Of a DNA stretch of 64,000 nt, positions 39,940 to 53,153 are shown piece by piece (the first letter of the stretch is position 1; each line of letters starts with the position of its first letter). The DNA lies in the NCBI GenBank assembly GCA_947846985.1, contig CANTUZ010000001.1:108331757-108395756 (forward strand). Direction: 5' to 3'. The position numbers and the translations under genes were made by a program. The notes under the pieces were generated by a model, which did no database searches, had not been told where the DNA came from, and saw only the letters and a list, made by a program, of their open reading frames with translations. The DNA is from Fratercula arctica (Eukaryota; Chordata; Aves; Charadriiformes; Alcidae).

Positions 39940-40620
39940 GGTGAAAAAGCAGTGTTCAGGCCCCGAGTGTCTTGGGGGCTGCCATTGACCCTGCCTCTGG
40001 GCCTTCCTGGGCCAGCACCACCCTCACCCCAATGCTGTCCCCTCACAGGAGCTGCTTTCCCAGCAGGACTGAGGCCTGCAGCGGTGCCTGGGGACAGCCG
40101 GGCTGTGGCTGACCTTCGCCAGCCTGGCTGGCCTCGCTGGAGGCTGAGGGATGGGGCTGGTTGGGGAGGGAGAGCACCACAGCCCCTGCCCCCATGTTGC
40201 CTGGCACAGTTCGATCTGCCATGCTTTATGCCGTTCCTGTGAATAGTAATGTCACAAACTTCTTTGCAAGTAGTGCTCCCAAGGGTTTGACAGTTTCAGA
40301 AGGGTTTATTCAGGCTGCTTGCTAGGTAGCAGTGCCTTGATTTTTATTTTTATTTTTTTTTTAATATATTTCCGAATAGGGGGGAGTTGGCAGCTGGCAG
40401 GTGATGAGCAGCTCCCCTGGCTCCGTGGGCCTGTTGCTGGTAGGAGAGACGTGTAGTTCCTGCCACGAGGCATCGGTGCACCGATGCCGGGAACAGCACG
40501 TCGCGAGGTGCGAACAGCCTGCCTCCCAGCTCTGGCAGAGACAGCAGCTGAGAGTGAGGCCATCTCAGCTCCTTGCCGTGATAGCACTTCATGGCACGTT
40601 CGCTTTCCGAACCCTTTTGT
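39940..40620. other. GC- and CpG-richer patch with a perfect palindrome
   Basis: About 0.7 kb that stands out from the AT-rich surroundings. 40441-40620 contains roughly a dozen CpG dinucleotides, including a perfect 20-bp palindrome at 40469-40488. The open frames over it (39937-40242 on +, 40306-40673 on -) look like composition artefacts. It may be a small CpG island or distal element; function unknown. Confidence 0.45.
40469..40488. repeat. Perfect 20-bp palindrome
   Basis: Self-complementary over 20 bases with no spacer; half-site GGCATCGGTG, centre between 40478 and 40479. Confidence 0.97.
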
Positions 40621-43600
40621 GAAGAAATATTCTCTACGCAGGATAAGAATTGGAAGCGAGAACTTTTCTGCAACTCTGTGAGATTATGGAGCTGCTTCTG
40701 TAAACAGGTGTAGCAGAAACGATTCTGATGCTTGCAGGATTTGATGGGTGCTCTGGTGGCTTCTCACCCAAAATCTTTGTGATGGGACATTCTCCATCAG
40801 GAATACTGAAGGAGTAAAGCTGTCAGGGTTCGGTCTGGTACCATGTAGATTTAAAAGCTAAATTGTACAAGCTAATAACGGCTTAAGGCAGGAGGAAATG
40901 TTTTGAGAGGATTGTTTTGGGCCATAGAGCCTGGTTTGTTTTTGTCTTGTATTTTAAGATTGTTTGGTAAACTATTTCACACACACGAGACTTTGTACTG
41001 CAACGGAGCTCATTGTTTACATGATTAAATAAATAGATCAGAGATCCAAATATGCTGAAATGCAGCTCCAAATAATATACAGTCTAATGCTTCCTACGGA
41101 ATTAAATAAACATAAGCCTGTCACTTTAAATATATGGAAATCTCTTGACTTTAATGATACAATTGCAAGACTTTCCTACAGCCGCAAAGCAGGTGACTAA
41201 TCTGGAGTGAGTCTTTGAAGTGCAAATTGTACTTTTCCCACCAAACACTTGAAGTAAAAGATGGGAAACATCAATTCACACTACTGACAAAAAAGGACTC
41301 CAGTTTGTCACAAGAAGAAAGGTTTTAAATTTGCAATTTTCATCTACAAGATAGGGTGTTAATGAATTTTATATTTTATCCAGATGGGTATGTAAATTTC
41401 TTCTGAACTTTGTTACAGAGGATCTATTGTGCAACTACTGAAAAGGGTGGAGACCCTAGTCAGTTGAGGGGAAAACCATCTGACTTACCTTGTCGTGTTT
41501 TTTTTTTTTCTAGGTTTGTCATGGATTCTGACATGGGAGACTTGTCCAATGCTGTGACTGAAATCAGTAGAAATACATCTTCCCCCCCCCCCTTTTTTTT
41601 TTTTTTAATAGGTTTCAGATCAGGCCACTGTTGGAAGAGGCAGAAAATCTCCTCTTGAGTTTAGTCAGAGTAGACAATGTGCAACACTCTTACCAATTCA
41701 GTTTTCTTTAGACAATAAACCACATTCAATAAATTAAAAGCATTTCTTGGGGGAGAGGTGGAGAGTTCTGTATAAATGACTTTGATCCTATGATATCAGT
41801 TGCCACCAGTGGCAAACAGTGAGTGTTCATCTGCTTTCTCTGTAGAAGCAGAATAAGAGCTATAGAGCAAGAGGAGTTAATTCCCTAAAGACACATCTAT
41901 TTTAACAACAACAAAAACCCCCAAACTGTTGAACTATGATGTACAAAAGATTTTGTTATAAGGTCTGACTTCTACAGAAGCTGAAATACTGCTTTACATG
42001 GAGAGTAGCTGAGTAATTTGCAACAGCCTAATAGAAATCTTAAACTATCCACAGTTAGAAGTTTCCACTTATGGTTAAGTGAAATAACCTGTACTTCAAT
42101 TTGCGCTGCCTGTTGCCTCTTGTCACATCAGTGGATACTCCTGAGAAGAGTCTGACTCGGTCTTCTTTACATTCATAATGCCTATGTAATTATGACAGAA
42201 GTGTTTTAAGTATTTGTAGCTCCAGATTAGAGTAAGGTCACCGCTGATTTTCTTCTGGATTTATTCCATTTCCTCCTTCAACTCTGTCTCTTAGATTATG
42301 ACTTCTGTTTTGGTGTATGAAGTTGTATTACAGATACAGGAATTACACAACGTGAAGTTGAAGTCTTTGTTAAAATGTGAGGAGCAATCAGCTTTACAGA
42401 ACTATTCCCTGCAGTTAAGTCCTGAGAATTATTTCATATCTGAAACATGCACACTTTAAATCATAGATGGCTGCATGCATCTGTCTATTCATAGTAATGC
42501 AATCCCTGAAGTGTTTAAAAAATTTTGCTCTGGAAATACTTCCCAACCATGAATTCTGTCTCCAATTACTAGGAATTTTTCAAGTACAGACCATTTTCTA
42601 AGTGCAGAACTGAGTCCAACCTAGATCTATCTCATCTATGGAATAAATCACTAGGATGAATTTCATGCTTGGCTACAGCAGCGTAAATGTAAAGTAGATT
42701 CATTGAAGTCAACTGGGTAACTGCAGATTTATGCTGCCATTAGTGAGAAGTGATTTGCTGGAAATGTTTGCTTTTTCACTCCCTCGTTGCTACAGTTTCT
42801 ACACCAGTAAAATGTGTAATAGTTATTATTCGGCCTCAGCAGCATTCTAACAATTGAATTGCAAAGAGGTAAAACTTGCCCAAATCAGGCTTAAAGAGTT
42901 ATTTTAAGTGCTTCCTTTGTATAGTTAGCAGGAAACCTGTGTTTCCTAGGAGGATGCAGGTTATGGTGTCAGGCTGCCTCTCTGTCCAACCATTCCTTTG
43001 AAATTTAGTTCTTCTGTTAACAAATATGCTATGATCGTAGAGACAGTAGCTTCTGCATTTTGTGACAGTAAGTGCCACAGAATAGAGAGACACTACTGGC
43101 TCAACCCAAGGGAAAGAAAGACTGTGGTGTGAACTTAATCCTTACTAAGTACCAGAGAAGCCATAAGGTAGAAAGATGTTACCAATGCCCCACTCACAGG
43201 AAGACTTCTTCCAGAATTCAGATGTAGTTATTATACATCAGAGAGCCCAAATATGAAACAACATCATACAATGCTCGGTTTCATGAGCTTCGTTGTTCCT
43301 GTAAATCAGCAGATTGGTAAATAGTAGCCTCTCTGAGTTAATGTTATCATCTTTGTGTAGCCGGTGGAAAACAAAAGCATATCAGAGAGACAGTAGATCA
43401 CTGCGAATTGCAAAAGGACTGTTTGGGTAATCCATTCTTGCAAAATTATTCTCCCTATTCTAATAACATGCACAAACAGTAGGTTTCCTAGCTGCCAGCA
43501 GCACTGGATTTAGGGATCTGTTGCAGGATGGGGTAGTGGGGGAAGAATCCTGATAAACTTCAGCCTTCACCTCTTTTTCAGGCCCACACTTATGGCAGTG

Positions 43601-44901
43601 GCCATTAATGACAGAGTCCATTGGAAGAAAAGGGCAATGGAAAAATATTTTTCAGGCCCACCTGAAATGAGTTAGATACCAACTTTGACATGGGCATCTC
43701 AAGAATAGCCTTGTCCATTAGTATTTATCACTGTAAAGCTATCAAGCCTGGTAATGCTATACTTTTTCTGTGACAACTGCTATCTGTATTACAACAAATA
43801 CAATGGGTCAACCCCCCTGCATTAATTTAGCAGATTGATAGTGTACTTTAGTTTATTGCAGTCTTACTGGTTTGCAATGTATATCTGCCCCTCTGGCTAC
43901 ATTCTCTTCTTTGGAAAAACACTTTCAATCTAGCAATTTATTGCCCAACGCACTTCTTAAAATGTCATATTAAATTGAATTTTAATAGACACAGTTGGTA
44001 ATAATCAATGACCTTTTAGAAGCTATTGTGCCAATAAGTGGTTACAGACTATCTTGCCTGAAATATCTGCAATGATCCTATTTTTTCTCCAAATATCTGA
44101 ATAATTCCTCCAGGAATTTAATGAAAACTTCACAGGCTAGTAGATAGGGTAAATAGTTTCTCTTGCTTTGTGATTGTGCTATCTGGAAAGAAGGTTTTTG
44201 CAAACAGAGCAAATGTGTAGACTAAATTGTATAATTTTGTGTTATGAGAGACCACATACAGAGTCATCACATCTAATATAGATTGTGGCTGCACTGAAAT
44301 TTTTAAAGTGAAATTTCCCATACCCCAGCCACCTTGTGGTGGGTTTGTCTGTCTGCACTGAGTAGAGCTACAGGTTTGCCTGGCTGAGCACCTCCCTTGT
44401 GGTCTGGGTAAGTTATACAGCTAAAGCTTGTCTGCTTTTCTATGGTTAGATTGTTACAAATACCCGAATCAACTAGATTAAACTTACACGTGGTTGGCAC
44501 TGAAACAAGGATTTTGCTCTGGGTATCTGCGCTAGAAATATCAGTTTAAGTGGAACTCGTTGTGTGAATTTAGCAGTGGGTAACTGCCTTTCTCAGGCAA
44601 ACAATTCCATTAGTTTAAAACCTGTTTACTAAAAAGGTGACACTAGGATCAGCTTATGTCATAAGCTGCCAGCTGCAAAATGTTAAGCTTCATTAAAAGC
44701 TCAGTGTGCCGTGTAGCACATTTAACTTATTTGAATGGTGTACTATGAGACAATGTAAGAGAGGGGGGAATTGCCCTCCATATGACGTCCTTCAATGCCA
44801 TCCCTAAGCAAGAACCTTGTCTGAGGCTGGGGAACAGGTTACTGGGCAGGCAAGAAAGGACACAGGAAAAGAGAAGAAAATGCATAGAATAACTTAGCAG
44901 G
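40621..44901. other. Intergenic, no gene recognised
   Basis: AT-rich. Includes a C11-T14 run at 41582-41606. No transposon or RNA gene recognised. Confidence 0.55.
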
Positions 44902-45469
44902 TGCTGTGGGTTGACCCCAGCCAGCAGCCAAGCACCCACCCTACTGCTCACTCACTCTCTGCTCCCCCATGACGGTGCAGGGGAGAGAATGAAAAGAGGA
45001 AAAAGTGAGAAAACACATGGGTCAACAGAAAGACAGTTTAATAGGTGAAGAGGGGAAGGGAAACAAAACAAAAAAAGTGATGAAAAAGCAGTCATGAACT
45101 ACCTCCTGCCAGCAGGCTGATGCCCAGGCAATTTCTGAGAAATGGCTCCTAGAAAGCCAGGTCTCCTCCCCTGCCCCAGCCCCTTCTTCCCGTACCCCAG
45201 GATGTTATGGGACATGGAATAACCTTTTGGCAAATTCAGATCAGCTGTCCCAGCTGTGTTACCCCTCCCAACTTCTTGCCCAACTCCAGCTTACTCCCTA
45301 TGGGGACAGAGTGGGGAAAAAGAGAAAGGCTTGACTCTGCGGAAGGCCTACTCAGCAATAACCAAAATATTGGTGTGTTATCAACACTGCTTTAGTCACA
45401 AACCCAAAATGCAGCACCATACAGGCTGCTGTGAAGAAAACTAACTCCATCCCAGACAGACCCAGTACA
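44902..45469 (+). mobile_element. Solo LTR of an endogenous retrovirus (avian ERVL-like)
   Basis: About 568 bp, from TGCTGTGGGTTGACCCCAGC to CCCAGTACA, bounded by TG and CA, with flanking 5-mers GCAGG and GCAAG (four of five match) as a likely target-site duplication. Internal blocks (GACAGTTTAATAGG, CAGCTGTCCCAGCTGTGTTA, GGTGTGTTATCAACACTG, GCTGTGAAGAAAACTAACTC) are those of a very common LTR of neoavian birds. No internal retroviral sequence on either side, so it is a solo LTR formed by recombination. Confidence 0.88.
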
Positions 45470-46090
45470 GCAAGAGAACATGGTCAGGGAAAAAGAAAAG
45501 ATGAGTTTCTATGGTGAGTTTTTGATGTTCCTAAAGTAGGAGAAACTGAGTGATATTTGTCCCTAATTGAGTGCTGTATAAATAAAAGAGAAGCTCTTGA
45601 TGTTTTCTTACTCAAAAGTATGAAGCATCCAGAATTTTAATTGTCAAATGTTCAAGTGAAGATGACATTGAAAAGCACATATAAGATGCTTTTGGAAAGA
45701 GTTTCAATACTTTTCTGAATATTTTTAGGTTTTATCTGCAGAGATCATTCTGTTCTGTTCAACAAAAAGTAAAATATTAGCTACAGATGCAAACTGTTAA
45801 GAAGTATGGCTTATCCTGCCTATGAGGGTAAAGATTTTTTGTTTTAAAGGAAAGAGGCAAATATATAACAGTGTGCAAGTCCAGAAAAAGGCACCTAAAA
45901 TCCTTTTTACACAGGACATGTAGGTTATCTGTTTATGATTGTGGAACAAATTCTTCCATGGGAAAGATGGTCAGTATATTTTTTTGCTGTTTAATTATAA
46001 AATGTGTTTATCGTGCTACACCACTTCTTATGACAGTCTAACACAAATAATTGTGTGATAATTAATGGCTTGCCAAAAAGCTTTTCTTTC

Positions 46091-46093
<3 letters not shown>

Positions 46094-46120
<27 letters not shown>
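46094..46120. repeat. T27 homopolymer
   Basis: Uninterrupted T run; on the - strand a poly(A) tract. No retroposon body recognised next to it. Confidence 0.9.
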
Positions 46121-46125
<5 letters not shown>

Positions 46126-49100
46126 AGAAAAATATTCAAAGGGAATTTTAAGCAGGCACTTTCAACACTCAACTGAAAGTATATCTTGGCAAACACTATT
46201 TATCTGCCCCACTATTCGAAATATAATGAACAAAGTTTGATACACTGCAGAGAGAGAATTGAAAAGGAAGTGCAAAACACTAAATGGAAGTGTCAAAATG
46301 CACTGAACTCAAAGAAATGCATTGAAATACATCATATTACCAATAAGATGACAGTGGGGGGAGAGTTTCCTAAACCAGCAGTAATACATTTATAGCCAAT
46401 GGAATAACGATTTTCTGTTGGAGACATAATCATGCACTTCAGGAGACTGACGTAAATCCAGATGAGACTATCTTTTCTAACCATAGACACTTGTGAATAA
46501 GGGGGGTTTGTCTAAATGTACTCCAAATGTCAAGCCCTTGCAGTTATTTTTAATGAAGTTGAATCTTGGTGCAGAGTTGAGGTTGATTTATTTATTTATT
46601 TCTGTGATGAAATAACATAACAGAGTTTAAGGACTCTATCAAGTTACATTTGATATGCACAGCAGCCATGACCAGACAGTAATGGTTTGGTCCCGCAGCC
46701 CACTGAATGACTAGATTTCTCTTAGTTTAATTACAACGAAGGATGAAAACAATTAGCAGGATCAATTCTGTCTACCTCTTTGCTTACATAGATTATAAAC
46801 TTCTGGACTTAAGCCGTTTGGGTAAATATCACTCCTACTATGACTGACAACTGGAGAATGTCCTTCTTTGTTTTCTCCATTTTTATTGAGATCAGTTGCT
46901 GGTTTTTAAGTGGCGGGTTAGCTATCAGAAATTCTATGTTCCATGATGGCTTTTGCTATTATTGGTTGTGGGTTGCTTTGTTTAGCTGTTTTGGGGTTTT
47001 TTTTCCTTAACTTTCACTGTAAGTCAGTAGCTCTGTATTTCACTTTCTTGCTTAATAACATACACCTGTCAGGACTGTTTAAGGTTGAAATCCTTAACAT
47101 TCATAAAGCTTTATGTTACATTGGTAAAATAATGGAAATTATTTTATGTTAGTATAATAATGAAAGTAATATCTTGTAGAAATAGAAACCTCCTTATTCA
47201 GTTGGATTGCTGAGTGTTTGGAAAGAGCTCGGACAGTCTATATTTGACCCTCACGTATATGAAACTGAAATGTCACAGTCAGAGGAACTGAACCTGTATA
47301 CAAAAGAGCTAGAGAAGTTGCTTAACAAACATCTCTCTTTGACCCTGCCCTACTCTAATAGCAGAAAGACACCAAGGTGAAAGAGGAACTGTTGCTAGGA
47401 GTGTAAAACAAATTGCACAGCTCCTTAAGAAAAGGAGTAAAATCTTTAACATACATACCACCACGTGTCGTCTATAAAGAATAGTAACAGGCTTCCTTTT
47501 CCCAGCATGTAGTAAGAAGATAGATGCAAATAATAGAAATGATGGTTACATCCTCCACCACTGCTGGTTTGATTATTTTTAGATTTTTTTTTTTTTGATT
47601 AATAGATCAATGTGACTAAGCGGTATGGACACTGCCATCCCATCAGTTGCTACAGTGGGTTACTTGCTGAACTGCAATTAATTTGTACTACTCATTCGGT
47701 TGCATTTTCAACCAATGCCTTCACGTTCTGTCTCTCTCACTAGCTGTAGTTTTCAGGACATGTTTTCCTTGCATGGCCTTCACTCTACTTTTTCAAAACT
47801 GGGCTAATGACATGCAGAAAAGGACCCTCTGTGAGTATTTGCTGCTAAAGCCCGTAGCCCTTTAAAATGTCTGTAAAATATAAGCAGTGAGAGTTAGAGA
47901 GCATACTTGAGTCAAACTGAGTTAATGTTGCTTCACAAGAGGCAGAAGTTAGTAAAATAGAGGTTTGTCTGTCTCTGTAAAATGCTTTTCTGCACACTAG
48001 CATTCTAGCATTACTATGAGCCTTGCGTTAAAATGATAGCATACTTGAAATGGAAAGATTAGTTCCTTACCAGTCATAACCTCAGTACAGCATCTTTAAT
48101 AATAAACAATTCCTAATCATTGGAATACATTACCATTCTGTCATTAGTAGTTCTCTTTTTATAGGGCTGTTCCCAGGATACTGTTGAATGAACACTGTTT
48201 TGAATACAGACTTTGGGAAGGCTTATGTGTCTTACATGTGTTTGTCCTACAAAAGCAAGTGCACCTGTTTCCTACTTTTGCTTTGTATTATTTTCATACT
48301 TCCATTTGTATTGGAAATAGTCATGCCCATCCATTCCTGCAATTTATACAACAAAATAAGAATTTGGGTATGTTTTTGGACACAGATAGCAAAGTTACTG
48401 TAGCAGCTTTTGTGCAGCTGAGAGAGTTGCAGGAGCCTGTCTAATCTAATTTCAGACTTTCAGCTGCTCTGAGGTCAAGGAGGACGATGAGTGAGATGGA
48501 AACAACAGCAGCAGCAGAAAGTAGGAAACCATTAACTAATTGGAAGAGAGAGGTGTCCATCCTTTGGTCAGAGAGAAACATTGATTAAAATATTTCAAGG
48601 GTACAGCTGAGAAGTTGTTGAGAAAAGGAAAGTAAAATACTTTCCCTTTCACATCAGAGTGTTTGCGAAGGTTAGAAAAATTGCCTGGGGCAGTACAGAA
48701 TTATTTTGACACAAGGGGAGGCAATATCGTAGGCTTATGAAATATAGCTGAATACTAGCTATAAATGGTGATATTAGTATAGATATAGACCAATGTTACA
48801 AGATGAAAAGAAGCTGTGAGAGTAGCTTACATAGTGGACTAGAGAACTGGGGAAAGAGTGTTTGTGTTTTCCCTGCTCAGTCTGGAAAAATGTGGCTATT
48901 TTCACAAGGCTTCCATAAAGATTCCTCCAGCTTTAATCTTTCATAAGTATATACTCATAAGAAGGAAGGCTAAAGTCCAAAGACCCTATGGTTCTTCTCT
49001 TTGCTTGTCCAGAACCTTTTCTTCATGAAAAAAGAATGGAATTAACTCAAATAACTCAAAAATAGGCTGAGTGGATTGTGAGGTACCAAGTGATTCTAAT

Positions 49101-50949
49101 CTACGTGGCTGCTGGGTAGGGCTGAGAATGTAAGCTCCACAAAGACCAGAGGATGAACGTTCGTTCTCTGGTTCATTCTCAGAATTTTTCACAAACAGTT
49201 ACGCTCTGCCCTTTCCCAGGGCAAAATGTGAACTTCCAATTCTTTGTCCTCCAAGGATGAAACAGACAGATGCAAGAAGAAGGTCAGAAAAGCAAGGGAA
49301 AATTCAGGAAGAGGAAGATATAACTATCATGCATATAAAGCATGCATCCTCTACACTGGAATTTTTGAAAAAGCCATTTAAGATTCAAAAAGGCATAGAT
49401 ACTGCTGAGTGTGTGATCCCATGGTACTTTCCATGGTGCATGTGTTCTAATTTTTCCTTTTGGAGGCTTCCTTGTCTGGTGTAATTTTAACTGCTCAAAT
49501 TACAATGTACTGTCGCTGAAAGGCTGCTAAACCAACCAAGAGATGCTGGAGAGCAGTTGTTCCAGACTGGGGGATGCCCAGTTAGTTGTTTATATTCATG
49601 GCTGTCCAGCTCATTTGTCCTTATATAGAGACAGAGCATAGGCACTACAGGACAAAATCTAGCTCAGGACATTCTTGTTCAGGTAGCCTGTCCAGTAGTC
49701 TAGTCACGCCTGTCCTGACAGTGGGCTAGTTCAAAGCAAGAATAGCACGCTGCCTTTGTTTGTTAACACCAAGGCAAAGGTCAAGACACTCTCGCACAGA
49801 AATCAAAGTCATTGAAGTGATTTTTATATGCATTTTGCGGTCCTCTGATGTGCAACAGAAGGAAACTTTCAGAAAAAGTCTTGCTATATTTGTGCTTGTC
49901 TACTCTGAGCATGAACTTGCAAGAATATATAAAAGAGGATCTAAAGTACATTCTACCCAGTTGTCTCTTAAAAAAAAATAAATAAAAAAATAGAAAAAAA
50001 TATGAAACAAACTAAATAAACAACCCATCCTATCTCATTGAATCCCATTAGATTAATATATTCCCTGGAATTTATATCTGTATTAAACGTTATTACCAAC
50101 ACATGAAATCTCCCCTTCCCTACTGGCTGTATAGTTTGGGAAATGGCAGCTCTATACAACACAAATATAATCAGGAACAGGAATAAAATAATGCAAAACT
50201 CTTGGTTAAATAATGATCACTTAATCTTAAGGCTCTTCCTCCTGAGCTATGGAATGGAAGGTACGTTGCTTAAATCTAAGGAGAACAAATGAACTGATCT
50301 CCACCTTATCCTAAGCTCCCTAACCAGTATATTCATGCTTGGTAGTAGAAATTTCCTTTGGAATTCGAAGAAGTTGTATTCATAAAACTTTCTGGGAAGT
50401 TGCATAAAAGGAACCATTTTGAATCATCATTTTCAAATCAGAAAGTGTGTTTTGGTAGCTATGTGACCAATTCTGTCTCAATATGTTTTCAATGATGCAT
50501 TTCTATTGGTAAAAAAGTAGGTAACAAATATGAAAGTTACAGTATTTACCATTGTCTCTGATTTATAAGGAGTCATGCTTTTAAGTTATGAGTAGTTTGT
50601 AGGTAATAAGCTATATTTAATGTACAGGGTAAAGTAAATGCTATCACAGCTGCACAAAATTCTACCTAATTAAGTGAGATGTAAATTCTCTGCAGCCAGC
50701 TTCTTCCTATCAAGGTCATTACAAAGTGTTATGGGATGTGATGTTATTTTCCATTTCATAATGACTGGTTCCATTGGTTTTGTCTGCCACACACAAAACA
50801 TTAATCTTTCTGGAGTATATATTCATCTATTCCAATGGTACCTTCTTCAAAGGTTTCTATTGATTTATGCTTTTCATCTGTCACTTACAAGTTACTGTTC
50901 CAGCCCTTGTGATTTTTTTGAATCTATTCCCTAGATTCCTGTTGCTATT

Positions 50950-50952
<3 letters not shown>

Positions 50953-50981
<29 letters not shown>
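50953..50981. repeat. T29 homopolymer
   Basis: Uninterrupted T run, longest in the window; no adjoining retroposon recognised. Confidence 0.9.
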
Positions 50982-50985
<4 letters not shown>

Positions 50986-51889
50986 CTGTGTGCTATTTTC
51001 CAGAATTAATTCATTTTGCAGCTTTCCTTTTTTCAATACGTATAATAAGAAAACCTGGAGCAGTTACTTGTCTTTCTAATAAAGGACATCATAACCAATA
51101 AATGTGGTGCTATATTTCCAACTCTCCATCTTTCAGAAAGGTATTAACGATTTTTGAGTACATGTATTATTGAACAGTAACTGAAGTTTTTTTGAATAGA
51201 CTAGCTCATTCTCTTCTTTGCCCTCACCTAAAAATGGTTTATAAAAATAATTAAAAACCTAGTTTCACTTTTGGAGGGACTCTTCCTCCCCAGTTATATT
51301 CCCTTCCTCCTCTTCATTGTCTTTTAAAATACATATTTTTACTCCTCTTTAATTCTGCATGCAGGTCGATGTCCTGCAGTATCTGCAATGGAATGCCACA
51401 CTTAAATCTGTGCATAATGTGCCAGCAAAGACAATTGCAGGTCTGTAAGGGTTCAAGTGAGTTGCAGGTGTTTTGCTGGTTTAGAAGCCAACAGAAATAC
51501 CTCAGAAATGCCTCAAAAATTGGTTCTTTATTAAGTTAGGTAAGCTTGGAACAATAATTATTACTTTATTTTCCAATAAACACAAGCAATGTTGAGATAC
51601 TCATCTTGCTCTAAAATACAACTGGAAGTTTGTTCTCTTGATACACAGCAAAAAAACAGGTGATTGGGGGGTGTGAAATCTGAGGCATACAAACATTATT
51701 CTTTCTATTCTTTTTCCTGTCCTTGAAATGAGGTATCTAGCATATAGGTACATGAAATAACTTGCCCTGCACTGAAGGAAGAAAGTTGACTTCAGCAGCC
51801 TAACATCTAAACCAAAAAACCCTCCATCTCCTAGAAATGTGGTTTAATATGTCTGGAATTGTAAGTAGTGCATCTGGTAATAGTCTGAT

Positions 51890-51975
51890 TTAAAAAAAAA
51901 AAAAAAAAAAAAGAAAAAACAACAACAAATAAAATAAAAAAAAACCCAACTAAACAAAAAAACCCAAATCCCAAA
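51890..51975. repeat. A-rich tract grading into A/C-rich sequence
   Basis: About twenty A followed by AAC, AAAT and AAAC-type units and CCC-AA groups, nearly free of T and G on the + strand. Confidence 0.85.
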
Positions 51976-53126
51976 GCAAACCCAAATCTATTTCAACTCT
52001 CTCTACTCAGTCTTCTACTTGTCCTTAGGTGTGTGAATTTGGTCCTAGCAACATTATTGAAGTTTCAAAAGTCCCCTTTGAAAATAAAGAGAAAAAACCC
52101 AGGGGTTTTCGTTGTTGTTTAAGTGCCAGAATCCCAATTGCTATTTTGGGGGTGATTTTTTTTTTTTCTCCTCTGGATTCATTTCCAACTAGGCTACCAT
52201 ATACCCAGTGAATAGTTACCTTCACTGAGCACTGCTTACTGGGAAAGATCAGAAACAACATGGCTTCCTTACTTTCTCTTCTTGATGCATCTTCATATTT
52301 TACATATTATGTTGTAAGGGTGTAGTATTTTCTTAAACAACCCATTTATTAGGAGCAATCATCGGTCTTTTTGGTTGTTATGATTTTCCCCACCTGTCCA
52401 TCTGTTCCCTGCAAGGTCTGTTCCCAGCACAACGTGACCTGCATGACTGGGAGAAGCCCTCAGGTTCTCTCCCTTGCAGTGCAGCGGCCACTTGCGTTTG
52501 CTCCAGCCCTGTGCTCTGTCACTCAACCTAAAACAGCCATGCCGGTGACAGTCGTGCCCTGAAGAAGGCATGGGAGAGGTGTTCTTTCAAAAGGAACCAA
52601 AGGCTTGCTTCATCTTAGCTGCTCAATGTTTTTTGCCTCTGAGGCAGTAGAGGAAGTATTTGGTGGGTTTTTTTTTTTTTGTTTGTTTGTTCATTTGAAA
52701 TGAAAAGTAACCAAATATTCATTTAGTCACTGTCAGATTTAGGGTCAGATTACTGGCTGATACAAAAACAGCGCTGACTTTTGATCATTTTTTTAAAGGA
52801 TTTTTGCTATTAAAGAGCTGAAAAGATGAGCAATGGCTTTCAATTCAGTTGGTAGAATGCTCATTGTTTTCAGGGAATGGGAAATGAGAAATAGAGCTTA
52901 TTTATGAATGTTGCTGGTCAAAAGAGATAAAACTAAACCTTTGTTATTCTAAATTCTAAAAGAAACCTTATGTACTGACTCACTGTTTGCAGTTATGAAA
53001 AAAGTGTTCAGAAGCAACAAAAGACAGGTAGATGCTGTGATATCCCCCTGGAAATAAGATTCCCTCAAGCAGCAAAATGCTTTTAATGCTCAGTGGCGGG
53101 GGGTGAGGTGGAGAGTGCTTTTTCAT

Positions 53127-53153
53127 GGGGAAGGGGGGTGGGGGGGGGGAGGG
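53127..53153 (+). repeat. G-quadruplex-type G run
   Basis: Runs of 4, 6, 9 and 3 G separated by one or two bases, meeting the usual G3+N1-7 rule on the + strand; more G runs precede it at 53098-53103. Confidence 0.85.
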
